A DNA stretch of 64,000 nucleotides from Solirubrobacter deserti (lineage in GTDB: Bacteria > Actinomycetota > Thermoleophilia > Solirubrobacterales > Solirubrobacteraceae). The stretch covers positions 1 to 64,000 of the forward strand of contig NZ_JAPCID010000013.1 in NCBI RefSeq assembly GCF_027587175.1, given 5' to 3'. Under the pieces are notes generated by a model, which was not told the DNA's origin, made no database searches, and saw only the letters and a program-made list of their open reading frames with translations. Of the stretch, positions 16,108 to 24,040 are shown piece by piece (within the stretch, counting starts at the first letter, position 1; every line of letters begins with the position of its first letter). The position numbers were made by a program, and so were the translations under genes.

Positions 16108-17325
16108 CTAGTTAGAAAGTTGGACCAGGGCCCCGTCGGTCCAGTCCAGCGCCTCGCCGTACGCGTGCGCGATGTCGACGAGGCTCACCCCGGTCTGGAC
16201 GCACTTGTCGAACTCGCCGGCCTCGTAGGCCAGCACGCCCGCGAGCACCTTGCCCTCCGGCCCCTCGTGCGCGCCGAGCGCGCGCGTGGTGCGCTCGTCG
16301 AAGGGCAGCTCGCCGAGCAGGTCGGGCATGCGCATGCCCATCAGCGAGTCCACGACCGAGAAGAGGCCGACGGTGAACCCGCGCTCGGCCTCGGCGCCCG
16401 CGGTGCGCGCCGCCACCAGCTCGCACAGGCGTGCGCGCAGCAACCCGGTCTCCAGCAAGTGGCTGGGCCGGTCGTTGACGCCCGCGAGCGCGAGCAGCGC
16501 GGCCCAGCGGCGGACGGTGGCCGTGCCGAGCGCCATCAGCGCCTGGCGGATCGTGCCGACGGGGTGGCGGCCGCCGTAGAACGCCGAGTTCGCGAGCTTG
16601 ACGAGCTTCAGCGAGAGCCCCGGGTCCTCGGCGATCACGCGCTCGAGCTGTTCGAAGGTGGCGGCCTCGCCGGCGGCCAGCATGGAGAGCGCGCGCAGGC
16701 GGTAGGTCGGGACGGACGCGCCCTGCACGATGACGGGCTCGGCGAAGTACTGGCCCTGGAAGGCGTCGAACCCGAGCCCGCGGCAGAAGCCGTAGACCGC
16801 GCGGGTCGGGACGCCGTTGGCGATCACGGCCAGCCCGCGCCCGCGGGCGGCGTTGACGTCGGCCTCGATCTCCTCCTCGGAGCGGCCCGCGACGTCGATC
16901 TTCACGCTCTCGGCCAGGTCGAGCAGCGCGTCGTCCGCGCGTCCGGCGCGAAAGCTGTCGAGCGCGATCCGGAAGCCCGCGTCGCGGGCCTCGCGCAGCA
17001 CCGCCACCAGCTCGGCGTCGGCGTGCTCGTCCGACGGGAGCTCGAGGACGACCCGCGCCGGGTCGAGCGGAAGCGGCGAGACGAGCACGAGGAACTCGCG
17101 CGTGACGTCGACGTGCGCCGGACGCTCACCGACGAGCCTGTGCAGCCCGATGTCCGCGATCGCCTGCGCCAGCACGCTCGCCGTGGCCTCGTGCGGGTGG
17201 GCCTCCGGCGGGGTCAGCAGCTCGAAGCCGACGATCCGCTCGACATTGTCGAGGATCGGCTGGCGGGAGACGACCACCGCGGCGGCGCCCTCCGCTTCCC
17301 TGGCAAAACGAGTGCTGTGGGACAT
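16108..17325 (-). CDS. EAL-HDOD (YuxH-like) signalling protein
   Basis: 405 aa, cytoplasmic. Residues ~15-205 are an EAL domain and ~210-400 an HDOD domain (EDPGLSLKLVKLANSAFYG, TIRQALMALGTATVRRWAAL). The EAL part keeps GFELL and FQGQYFAEP, but the catalytic DDFGxG is replaced by LDSFRAG and the AEGVE motif by IANGVPT. It is therefore probably not a c-di-GMP phosphodiesterase and may act as a sensor or scaffold, as in other YuxH-type proteins. The ATG at 17325 lies 30 bp before the terminator of the ThuA gene. A 12-bp palindrome TCGACCGGTCGA lies 11 bp upstream of the start. Confidence 0.9.
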   Translation of the reverse strand: MSHSTRFAREAEGAAAVVVSRQPILDNVERIVGFELLTPPEAHPHEATASVLAQAIADIGLHRLVGERPAHVDVTREFLVLVSPLPLDPARVVLELPSDEHADAELVAVLREARDAGFRIALDSFRAGRADDALLDLAESVKIDVAGRSEEEIEADVNAARGRGLAVIANGVPTRAVYGFCRGLGFDAFQGQYFAEPVIVQGASVPTYRLRALSMLAAGEAATFEQLERVIAEDPGLSLKLVKLANSAFYGGRHPVGTIRQALMALGTATVRRWAALLALAGVNDRPSHLLETGLLRARLCELVAARTAGAEAERGFTVGLFSVVDSLMGMRMPDLLGELPFDERTTRALGAHEGPEGKVLAGVLAYEAGEFDKCVQTGVSLVDIAHAYGEALDWTDGALVQLSN

Positions 17326-17361
17326 GAACCACCTATCGACCGGTCGAGAAGTGGCCAGTGT

Positions 17362-17394
17362 AGGGTGCGGACCCCATCAAGCGGTCCGCACCCT
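17362..17394 (-). terminator. 12-bp hairpin after the PKD-ThuA gene
   Basis: AGGGTGCGGACC (17362-17373) and GGTCCGCACCCT (17383-17394) form a perfect 12-bp stem with a 9-nt loop. It lies 10 bp beyond the stop of the minus-strand ThuA gene and before the next minus-strand gene, as expected for a terminator, though there is no T-run. Confidence 0.75.
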
Positions 17395-17404
17395 TGATCC
17401 CCGA

Positions 17405-17755
17405 CTACGGGTTGCTGGTCGCCAGCGTGAACGTGAGCGTCCGGCTGTAGGTGCCGGTGCGCAGCGGGTCGGTCCGCTTGATCAGCTGGTTGAAGGTCAC
17501 GCCGACCTTCTCGTTGGAGACCGGGGCGCTCCACGCGGTCTTCGACAGCGCGACGCGCAGCGGCTCGGCGAGCGTGAACGCGCCGTTGGTCATGTGGCCA
17601 GGATCGGACACCGTGAGGCTCGCGTCACCCGCCGTGGAGACCACCGACAGCTGCGACGTCGCCGTGTAGTCCTGCTCGACGCCGGGGACGAACGGCTCGA
17701 ACGCCGCCGGCGGGCCCTCGATCGCGAGCGACAGGGTCGCGGGGACCGAGCCGCC
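17405..17755 (-). repeat. copy C of shared C-terminal WxL-like domain
   Basis: Codes for the last ~116 residues: SVPATLSLAIEGP, FEPFVPGVEQDYTA, VSTAGDASLTVSDPGH, NGAFTLAEPLRV, AWSAPVSNEKVGV and DPLRTGTYSRTLTFTLATSNP. Compared with copies A and B it has a single extra residue early on. Confidence 0.9.
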
Positions 17756-19177
17756 GACGGTCTCCTCGTCCTGCACCTGCACGATGCCGCAGGCGTCGTC
17801 CGGGACGACGCCCGCCGCGACCTTCAGGCCGCCCAGGACGTGCCCGAGGAAGACCGGGTCCAGATAGGAGGCCTCGGTGTGGCCCATGCCCGTGTACCAG
17901 GAACGGCCGCCGTCGAAGCGCCGGCACCAGGAGATCGGATGGTCGTCGTCGAGCGTGTTGCCGTCGGCCTCGTTGTAGGTCGTCTCGTCCATCGTCAGCA
18001 GCACGTGGACGCCGCTGGTGCGGGCGCTGTAGTCGATGCCGCCGCCGTTGACGACCGGGTTGATCGGGCTCTGGTAGTTGTACCACTCGTCAACACGTGT
18101 CCACCGCGCAGGGATTCCCGCGTTGGTGACGTGGTCGGCGTCCTCGTTGACGACGGTCGCGGTCGGCGTGCCGGTCGGATGGTTGCGGAAGTACGCGCCC
18201 ACGAGCTGCCCGTACCACGGCCACGCGTACTCGGTGTCGGCTGCGGCGTGGATGCCGACGTAGCCGTTGCCGGCGCGGATGAAGCGCTCGAACGCCTCCT
18301 GCTGGGCGACCGCGGGCAGCGTGTCACCGGTCGTGGAGAGGAACACGACCGCGTCGTAGCGGGCCAGGAACGCGTCCGTGAACAGCGTCGGCTCCTCGAT
18401 CGCGTCGACGTTGAAGTCGTTCTCGGTGCCGAGCTTCTTGATCGCCGCGATGCCCTCGTCGATCGAGGAGTGGCGGAAGCCCGCGGTGCGCGAGTACACC
18501 AGCACGTTGAACTTCTTGGACGGATCGACCTCGGGAGCGAGCACGGTGACCGGCACGACGCGGTTGGTCACGCCGCCGAACGGGTCGGTGACGCGCAGCG
18601 TGGGGGCGTGGGTCCCGGGCTGCGCGAAGGTGAACGAGCCTTCACGGCCCGCGGTCTCGAACGTGCCGTCGCCGTCGAGGTCCCACGCGTACGAGACGGT
18701 GTGGCCGTCCTGATCGTTGGCCGTGGCGGTGAAGCTGGTCGTCAGCGGCGCGATGCCGGCCGACGGCGTGGCGGTCGCGACCGAGATGCTGGGGTTGCGG
18801 TTGGCCTGGACCACGACCGGCAGCTCCGCCGTGGCGGTGCTCGTACCGTCGGACACCGTGACCTTCACCGTGCGCGTCGCGGCGGCGAGGAAGGTGTGCG
18901 TCGGGTTCTGCGCGGTCGACGTGTTGCCGTCACCGAAGTCCCACGCGTAGGTGAGCGTGTCCCCATCGGCGTCGGCGCCGGTCGCGGTGAACGCGATCGG
19001 CACACCGACGCGCACGTTGCCGGCCGGCGTTCGCCCGGCCGTGACCGTGGGCGGCGCCAGGGCGGCGGCCGCCTGCTCCTCCGAGGTCCCTGTGGCGTGT
19101 GCCACGCCGCTCCATCCGGAAGCGACCAGCATCGACGCCGACATCGCGGCGACCGCTGCTCTCATGCACCGACCCAT
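17405..19177 (-). CDS. secreted PKD-ThuA-domain protein with WxL-like C-terminal domain
   Basis: 590 aa from the ATG at 19177, preceded by AAGGAG at 8 bp. The signal peptide is MRAAVAAMSASMLVAS with cleavage near AHA. Two PKD domains follow (TYAWDFGDGNTSTAQNPTHT and SYAWDLDGDGTFETAG). Residues ~205-455 are a ThuA-like (trehalose-utilisation/GATase-like) domain: KFNVLVYSRTAGFRHSSID, FLSTTGDTLP, GNGYVGIHAAADTEYAWPW and SWYTGMGHTEASY. The shared ~115-residue C-terminal domain ends the protein. ThuA-like domains occur in secreted glycoside-degrading proteins of actinobacteria and Bacteroidetes, but their reaction is poorly known. It is divergent from the GntR gene. Confidence 0.88.
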   Translation of the reverse strand: MGRCMRAAVAAMSASMLVASGWSGVAHATGTSEEQAAAALAPPTVTAGRTPAGNVRVGVPIAFTATGADADGDTLTYAWDFGDGNTSTAQNPTHTFLAAATRTVKVTVSDGTSTATAELPVVVQANRNPSISVATATPSAGIAPLTTSFTATANDQDGHTVSYAWDLDGDGTFETAGREGSFTFAQPGTHAPTLRVTDPFGGVTNRVVPVTVLAPEVDPSKKFNVLVYSRTAGFRHSSIDEGIAAIKKLGTENDFNVDAIEEPTLFTDAFLARYDAVVFLSTTGDTLPAVAQQEAFERFIRAGNGYVGIHAAADTEYAWPWYGQLVGAYFRNHPTGTPTATVVNEDADHVTNAGIPARWTRVDEWYNYQSPINPVVNGGGIDYSARTSGVHVLLTMDETTYNEADGNTLDDDHPISWCRRFDGGRSWYTGMGHTEASYLDPVFLGHVLGGLKVAAGVVPDDACGIVQVQDEETVGGSVPATLSLAIEGPPAAFEPFVPGVEQDYTATSQLSVVSTAGDASLTVSDPGHMTNGAFTLAEPLRVALSKTAWSAPVSNEKVGVTFNQLIKRTDPLRTGTYSRTLTFTLATSNP

Positions 19178-19270
19178 ATAGCTTGCTCCTTGCCATTGAC
19201 TGGACACGCCTCGTGCAAAGGTCGGCCGGCCGCGACAGGTCTACGTGCGAGATGATACCTGCTGTCGGAC

Positions 19271-19279
19271 TGTCAGACA
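19271..19279. promoter_or_regulatory. candidate GntR operator TGTCAGACA
   Basis: The palindrome TGTC-A-GACA lies 40 bp upstream of the GntR start and fits the GT-N3-AC core bound by FadR/FCD regulators. A weak -10 (TACTCT, 19304-19309) lies between it and the GTG. Autoregulation is inferred from position only. Confidence 0.4.
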
Positions 19280-19318
19280 AGCAGAACCGCCGGGTTCAAT
19301 GGGTACTCTTGTGCGGCT

Positions 19319-19957
19319 GTGAGCGGACTGGCCGTCACTCCGATCTCTACGACCGAAGCCGTCGTGGCGTCGCTGCGGGAGAAGATCCTCGACGGCGTGA
19401 TCAAGCCGGGCGCCCCGCTGCCGGAGGTGGATCTCACGCGCGAGTTCGGCGTCGCCCGCCCGACCGTGCGCGCCGCCATCCAGACGCTGTGCCACGAGGG
19501 CCTGCTCAAGCGCGAGCGCAACCGCAGTGCGTTCGTGCCGATCATGAGCCGCGAGGAGGTGCTGGACCTCTTCAGCGTCCGGATCCCGATCGAGACGCTG
19601 ATCGTGCGCGAGGTGCTCACGCGCGGGGCGTCGCTGGCCGGCGTGCACGCCGCGCTCGGCCCGCTCACCCGCCTGCGCGTGGACTCGCGCTGGAGCGAGG
19701 TGGTGGACGCCGATATGGGCTTCCATCACGCGCTCGCGCACGCCGCCGGCAGCCCGCGGCTGGAGCGCCTGTACGGCTCGCTGAGCGGCGAGATCCGGCT
19801 CTGCATCGCGCAGCTGCGCCCGTCCTGGGCGTCACCGGCCGCGATGGGTGAGGAGCACCGCGACCTGCTCACGGTGATCGAGCACGGCGACGTCGCGGAG
19901 GCTGAGGCGCGCATGACCGCGCACCTCAGCCGCGCGCTTCACGACCTGACTGATTGA
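19319..19957 (+). CDS. GntR-family transcriptional regulator (FadR/FCD type)
   Basis: 212 aa from a GTG at 19319. The N-terminal winged helix has VVASLREKILDGVIKPGAPL, LTREFGVARPTVRAAIQTL and EGLLKRERNRSAFVP. The helical FCD effector domain (~80-210) contains DLFSVRIPIETLIVREV, FHHALAHAAGSPRLERLY and EEHRDLLTVIEHGDVAEAEA, with the metal-binding Asp/His positions of the subfamily. It is convergent with, and overlaps by 19 bp, the Fe-alcohol dehydrogenase gene at the end of the catabolic operon, which may be its target. The ligand is probably a small carboxylate, by analogy with FCD regulators. Confidence 0.92.
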   Translation: MSGLAVTPISTTEAVVASLREKILDGVIKPGAPLPEVDLTREFGVARPTVRAAIQTLCHEGLLKRERNRSAFVPIMSREEVLDLFSVRIPIETLIVREVLTRGASLAGVHAALGPLTRLRVDSRWSEVVDADMGFHHALAHAAGSPRLERLYGSLSGEIRLCIAQLRPSWASPAAMGEEHRDLLTVIEHGDVAEAEARMTAHLSRALHDLTD

Positions 19958-21198
19958 GAAGTCAAGGCGGACATCCCCTCCGCCCCACCCCGATCATCCG
20001 ACCTTTCTCGGCTCAAGCGCGCCGGATCGCCGTGCCAGGCGGCGTCGAGGATCGCCTCGAGCGCGTCCTCGTCGAGCGGGCGCGGGTTGTTGTCGACCAG
20101 GCGCTTGAACTTGAACGAGGCCTCGGCCATGCCGCGCAGCTCCTGGCGCTCGATGCCGATGTCCGCAAGCGAGCCCGGGAGGCCGATCCGCTGCCCGAGC
20201 GCGTGCACGTGGTCGACGGCGCTGCCGGGTGAGCGCATCACACGGGCGAGCTCGGCCAGGTCGTCCGGGCGCGCCGGGCGGTTGAACTCCATCACGTAGG
20301 GGAGCAGCAGGCCCGTGCCGAGGCCGTGGGAGGTGTGCGTGGCGGCGCCGACCGCGAACTGCAGGGCGTGCGCGGTGGAGACGCCCGAGTTGCCGAACGC
20401 GATGCCGGCCAGCAGGCTGCCGTAGAGCATGCCCGTGCGGGCCTCCAGGTCGTCGCCGTCCTGGACGGCGCGCTCGAGGTTGGCGGCGATGTGGCCGGCG
20501 GCGGTCAACGCCAGCGAGTCGCTGATCGCGTTCTTGCCCACCTGCGGGCGGCCGAGCACCAGCTCCGCGTCGGGGTCGTCGGCCTCCGCGGCCATGTACC
20601 CCTCGATCGCGTGCGAGAGCGCGTCGATGCCCGAGTGCGCCGTCACGACGGGCGGGGCGCCGAGCGTCAGCCGCGGGTCGCAGATCGCGTGGCGCGGGAT
20701 CAGGTGCGAGCTCGCGACGCCGATCTTCATGTCGCTCGCCGGGTCGGTGATGACCGCCACCGGCGTGGCCTCCGAGCCCGTGCCGGCGGTCGTCGGCAGC
20801 GCGATCAGCGGCAGGACCGGACCCGGCACCGAGTTGACGGCGTAGTAGTCCGACGGCGCGCCGCCGTGCGCGAGCAGCAGCGCGGTGACCTTGGCCAGGT
20901 CGATGACGCTGCCGCCACCGACGGCGACGATCGCGTCCGGCTGGGTCTCGCGCCCGAGCGCGACGGCGGCGTCGACGGCCGCGCTCGGCACGTCGACCTC
21001 GGCGTCCGTGGACACGGCGACGTCGAGGCCGGCGGCGCGCAGCGACACCTCGACGGTCCCGAAGCCGGGCGTCGAGGCGATCACGGGGTCGGTGATCAGC
21101 AGGACACGGCGGCCGTGGGTGGCCGCGACGGGGCCGGCGGCCTCCGCCATCCCGGCCCCGAAGAGGACCTGGGACGGTGCGCGTAGGACAGCGAACAT
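19939..21198 (-). CDS. iron-containing alcohol dehydrogenase family protein
   Basis: 419 aa of the group III (Fe-dependent) dehydrogenases. The NAD(P) site is VGGGSVIDLAKV and LPTTAGTGSEATPVAVI. The metal site is spread over HSGIDALSHAIEGYM and the later AHALQFAVGAATHTSHGLGTG. A ~35-residue tail rich in Arg, Ser and Gly is not part of the fold. It is the last gene of the minus-strand operon; its ATG overlaps the TGA of the hydrolase. Members oxidise alcohols or reduce aldehydes and maleylacetate; in this operon with an aldehyde dehydrogenase it probably interconverts an alcohol and an aldehyde. Confidence 0.92.
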   Translation of the reverse strand: MFAVLRAPSQVLFGAGMAEAAGPVAATHGRRVLLITDPVIASTPGFGTVEVSLRAAGLDVAVSTDAEVDVPSAAVDAAVALGRETQPDAIVAVGGGSVIDLAKVTALLLAHGGAPSDYYAVNSVPGPVLPLIALPTTAGTGSEATPVAVITDPASDMKIGVASSHLIPRHAICDPRLTLGAPPVVTAHSGIDALSHAIEGYMAAEADDPDAELVLGRPQVGKNAISDSLALTAAGHIAANLERAVQDGDDLEARTGMLYGSLLAGIAFGNSGVSTAHALQFAVGAATHTSHGLGTGLLLPYVMEFNRPARPDDLAELARVMRSPGSAVDHVHALGQRIGLPGSLADIGIERQELRGMAEASFKFKRLVDNNPRPLDEDALEAILDAAWHGDPARLSRERSDDRGGAEGMSALTSQSVRS

Positions 21199-21890
21199 CA
21201 GTCCTCCAGAAAGGTCAGAACGAGGCGGTTGAACTCGGCGGTGTACTCGAGCGGCGAGGCGTGCCCGCAGCGGCCGAAGATGTGGGCGCGGGCGTCGGGC
21301 AGCAGCTGCACCAGCCGGTGCACGCTGTGCTCGGGCGGGACGATCCGGTCCTCGGCCCCGTGGATCAGCAGAACCGGCGCTTGGATCGACGCCAGCTCGC
21401 CCGGCGTGAGCGACAGCGCGTCCACCCAGCGCTGACGCGGTTGCGGGAACAGCTCCCGGTAGTGCGGCTGCGCGCGCATCGCCGCCAAGCGGGCATCGAC
21501 GGCTTCGTCCCCCGGCGGGTCATGGAACAGCAGGTCCAGCAGTGCGCGGGCCTCGGCGTGCGTCGGCCCGGTGCCCCAGAGCGCGTCCAGCCCGCGGGGC
21601 AGCGGCATCGGGTAGCCCATCGACCCGACGGCCACGACCTTCGTGGCGAGCCCACGGGCGGCGAGCATCAACGCGAGCGCGCCGCCCGCGGAGTTGCCCA
21701 CGATCGCGCACGGCTCGTCCGGCGCGACGATGTCCTCCCAGTCTTCGATGGGCGCGCGCGGCGCGTCACCGAAGCCCGGCAGGTCCGGCGCGATGACCTC
21801 GAACCGCTCGCCGAGCGCGTCGACGAGCGGGTCCCAGGCCGCGGCCGTGGTCCCCGGCCCGGAGCCGTGCAACAACAGGACGGGGACCAC
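21198..21890 (-). CDS. alpha/beta hydrolase (MhpC-like)
   Basis: 230 aa with the Ser hydrolase triad: GNSAGGALALM (Ser near residue 67), HGAEDRIVPPEH (Asp) and GRCGHASPLEY (His). The oxyanion HGSGPGTTAAAW stands at residue 8, so the first one or two strands common to the family are missing and the protein is shorter than usual (~270-290). The start is bounded: an in-frame TAG, the stop of the DJ-1 gene, lies only four codons before the GTG at 21890. The two genes are thus in the same frame. It resembles meta-cleavage-product hydrolases, but the substrate cannot be read from sequence. Confidence 0.88.
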   Translation of the reverse strand: MVPVLLLHGSGPGTTAAAWDPLVDALGERFEVIAPDLPGFGDAPRAPIEDWEDIVAPDEPCAIVGNSAGGALALMLAARGLATKVVAVGSMGYPMPLPRGLDALWGTGPTHAEARALLDLLFHDPPGDEAVDARLAAMRAQPHYRELFPQPRQRWVDALSLTPGELASIQAPVLLIHGAEDRIVPPEHSVHRLVQLLPDARAHIFGRCGHASPLEYTAEFNRLVLTFLED

Positions 21891-21902
21891 GTGACGTTCC
21901 GG

Positions 21903-22472
21903 CTAGGCGGGGACGGCGGCGCGCTCGAGCACGTTCATGAACGCGCGCGACCACTCCGGCATGTCCGGCCAGCCCCGGCAGGAGACCATGTTCCCGTCGA
22001 CGCAGTCCGGGGCGTCGACGATCGTCGCGCCGGCGTTCTCCATGTCGCCGTGCAGCGGCGGGAACGCAGCCGTCTTGCGCCCGCGCAGCAGGCCGTAGAC
22101 GGCGGGTACCTGCGGACCGTGGCAGATCGTGCCGACGGGGAGGTCCTTCTCGAAGAAGTACTCCGTGATGCGGCGCACGTCGGCGTCGAGCCGGATGTAC
22201 TCGGGCGCGCGCCCACCCGGGATCACGAGCGCGACGTACTCGGACGGGTCGACGTCCGCGAACGCGATGTCCACCGGCAGCTTGCGACCGTTCTTCTCGG
22301 TGTAGGCGTCCGAGTTCGGGTCGAAGTCGTGGATGACGAGCTGGACCTCACGCGTGGTGAGCGCGGCCACGACGGCGTCGTAGCCGGCCTCGCGCAGCCG
22401 GTAGATCGGGTACATCGCGTCGAGCTCCTCGGCGGCGTCGCCGACGAGGACCAGGACTTTCTGCTGTGACAC
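21903..22472 (-). CDS. DJ-1/PfpI family protein
   Basis: 189 aa. The GTG at 22472 is chosen because AGGAGG lies 7 bp before it. The fold marks are KVLVLVGDAAEELDAMYPIY with the conserved Glu near residue 16, LVIPGGRAPEYIRLD, and the nucleophile elbow VGTICHGPQ with Cys near residue 117. These match the PfpI/YhbO-like branch (protease/deglycase claims exist for this family). It is the second gene in the operon, 19 bp after the aldehyde dehydrogenase. In this setting it may detoxify or repair reactive aldehydes; this is inference. Confidence 0.92.
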   Translation of the reverse strand: MSQQKVLVLVGDAAEELDAMYPIYRLREAGYDAVVAALTTREVQLVIHDFDPNSDAYTEKNGRKLPVDIAFADVDPSEYVALVIPGGRAPEYIRLDADVRRITEYFFEKDLPVGTICHGPQVPAVYGLLRGRKTAAFPPLHGDMENAGATIVDAPDCVDGNMVSCRGWPDMPEWSRAFMNVLERAAVPA

Positions 22473-22491
22473 GGTTCTCCCTCCTGACGTT

Positions 22492-23886
22492 TCAGTCGAA
22501 CGCAAAGTACTTCGGCTCGAGGAACTCGAGCAAGCCGTGGTGTCCGCCTTCGCGCCCCAGGCCGCTCTGCTTCGCGCCCCCGAACGGCGCGGCGGGATCC
22601 GAGACCACGCCGCGGTTCAGACCCACCATGCCGGTCTCGATCCGCTCGCCGATCGCCATCGCCCGGCGCAGATCGCGGCTGCAGACGAAGGCCACGAGCC
22701 CGTACTCGGTGTCGTTGGCCATCTGCACGGCCTCGTCCTCGCTCGTGAAGGTCATGATCGGCGCCACCGGGCCGAAGATCTCCTCGCGCAGGAGCGCGCT
22801 GCCGGGCTGGACGGCGTCGAGCACGGTCGGCGGGTAGAAGAACCCGGGGCCGGGCAGCCGCTCGCCGCCGCAGCGCACGCGGGCGCCGCGCTCCACCGCG
22901 TCGGCCACCAACCGCTCGACCTTCGCGCGCGCGTCCGCGTTGATCAGCGGCCCGAGCTGCGCGCCCTCCTCGAAGCCGGGGGCCACGCGGACGGCGCTCA
23001 TCGCGTCCGTGAGCCGCGCCGCGAAGGCCTCGGCGACCGACTCGTGCACGAGAAAGCGGTTCGCGGCCGTGCAGGCCTCGCCGCCGTTGCGCATCTTCGC
23101 CGCCATCGCCTCCCGCACGGCGACGTCGAGGTCGGCGTCCTCGAGCACGAGGAACGGCGCGTTCCCGCCCAGCTCCATCGAGGTGGAGATCACACTGCGG
23201 CCGGCCAGGCCGAGGAGGTGCCGGCCGACCGCAGTGGAGCCTGTGAAGCTGAGCTTGCGCACCCGCGGGTCCGCCAGGATCGCTTCACACAGCGGGCCGG
23301 GATCGTCCGTCGTGACGACGTTGACGACGCCCTCGGGGATACCCGCCTCGAGCAGCAGCTCGCCGATCGCGATCGCCGTCAGCGGCGTCTCCTCGGCGGG
23401 CTTGAGGATCACGGTGCAGCCCGCGGCCAGCGCTGGGCCGATCTTGCGCGTGGCCATCGCCGCCGGGAAGTTCCACGGCGTGATGAGCAGCGACACGCCG
23501 ATCGGCGCATGGCCGACGAGCATCCGGTTGGTGCCGGCGGGCGCGAGCCCGTAGTCGCCCGGCACGCGCACGGCCTCCTCGGAGAACCAGCGCAGGAACT
23601 CGGCCGCGTACGCGGCCTCGCCGCGCGCCTCGGCCAGCGGCTTGCCCATCTCGCGCACGATCAGGTGCGCGATGGAATCGAGGCGTTCGGTCATCAGGTC
23701 GAACGCCCCGCGCAGCAGCTGGGCGCGCTCGCGCGGCGCGCGCGCTGCCCAGTCGGCGGCGGCCGCGGCGGCGGCGTCGACGGCCGCGATCCCGTCCTCG
23801 GCCGTGGCCGAGCCGACGGACTCGATGACCGAGCCGTCCGAGGGATCGAGCACTGGGAATCGACTACGCTCTGGGGCGAAGACCAT
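22492..23886 (-). CDS. NAD(P)-dependent aldehyde dehydrogenase (succinate-semialdehyde dehydrogenase-like)
   Basis: 464 aa, full length for the family from the ATG at 23886 (MVFAPERSRFPVLDP). The catalytic Cys lies in GGEACTAANRF (near residue 272) and the general base Glu in SMELGGNAPF (near 238). The cofactor loop SFTGSTAVGRHL and the ITPWNFP motif are present. The closest pattern is the GabD/semialdehyde group. It is the first gene of the ALDH/DJ-1/hydrolase/Fe-ADH operon. A promoter with its -10 just six bases before the ATG suggests a leaderless message, and the same control region serves the divergent ABC transporter. Confidence 0.93.
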   Translation of the reverse strand: MVFAPERSRFPVLDPSDGSVIESVGSATAEDGIAAVDAAAAAAADWAARAPRERAQLLRGAFDLMTERLDSIAHLIVREMGKPLAEARGEAAYAAEFLRWFSEEAVRVPGDYGLAPAGTNRMLVGHAPIGVSLLITPWNFPAAMATRKIGPALAAGCTVILKPAEETPLTAIAIGELLLEAGIPEGVVNVVTTDDPGPLCEAILADPRVRKLSFTGSTAVGRHLLGLAGRSVISTSMELGGNAPFLVLEDADLDVAVREAMAAKMRNGGEACTAANRFLVHESVAEAFAARLTDAMSAVRVAPGFEEGAQLGPLINADARAKVERLVADAVERGARVRCGGERLPGPGFFYPPTVLDAVQPGSALLREEIFGPVAPIMTFTSEDEAVQMANDTEYGLVAFVCSRDLRRAMAIGERIETGMVGLNRGVVSDPAAPFGGAKQSGLGREGGHHGLLEFLEPKYFAFD

Positions 23887-23892
23887 GGTCTG

Positions 23893-23921
23893 ACTGTATG
23901 ACAGCGTGCAAGGCAATGCAA
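23893..23921 (-). promoter_or_regulatory. predicted leaderless promoter of the aldehyde dehydrogenase operon
   Basis: On the minus strand TTGCAT (23921-23916) and TACAGT (23898-23893) are separated by 17 bp. The -10 ends six bases before the ATG, so transcription should start at or next to the start codon. The -35 is part of one of the TGCAAG repeats. Confidence 0.55.
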
Positions 23922-23986
23922 GAAATTGCCAGAGGTGTTGACAACGAATGCAAGGACCCCGTAGGTTTTTGCAAGCCTCGTGCAAG
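23907..23986. promoter_or_regulatory. array of five TGCAAG direct repeats at helical spacing
   Basis: Exact TGCAAG occurs at 23907, 23917, 23949, 23970 and 23981, all on the plus strand. Offsets are 10, 32, 21 and 11 bp, close to 1, 3, 2 and 1 helical turns, so all lie on one face of the DNA. A one-mismatch copy, TGCCAG, at 23927 falls in the same phase. The array covers both divergent promoters. Direct repeats of this kind fit a DeoR-type repressor, and a DeoR gene ends the transporter operon. Confidence 0.7.
23938..23967 (+). promoter_or_regulatory. predicted promoter of the ABC transporter operon
   Basis: A consensus -35, TTGACA (23938-23943), is followed after 18 bp by TAGGTT (23962-23967). 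The start of transcription would be near 23974, inside the TGCAAG array and ~65 bp before the binding-protein ATG. Confidence 0.5.
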
Positions 23987-24040
23987 GTTCGCAGTGCCGC
24001 ATGTCGGAGCAGTAGGACCAACCCTCGTGGAGGAGGAGCA

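Noticed and set aside
17336-17347. TCGACCGGTCGA palindrome upstream of the EAL-HDOD gene
   Set aside because: At this base composition a 12-bp palindrome is expected tens of times in a window this size, and no second copy was seen.
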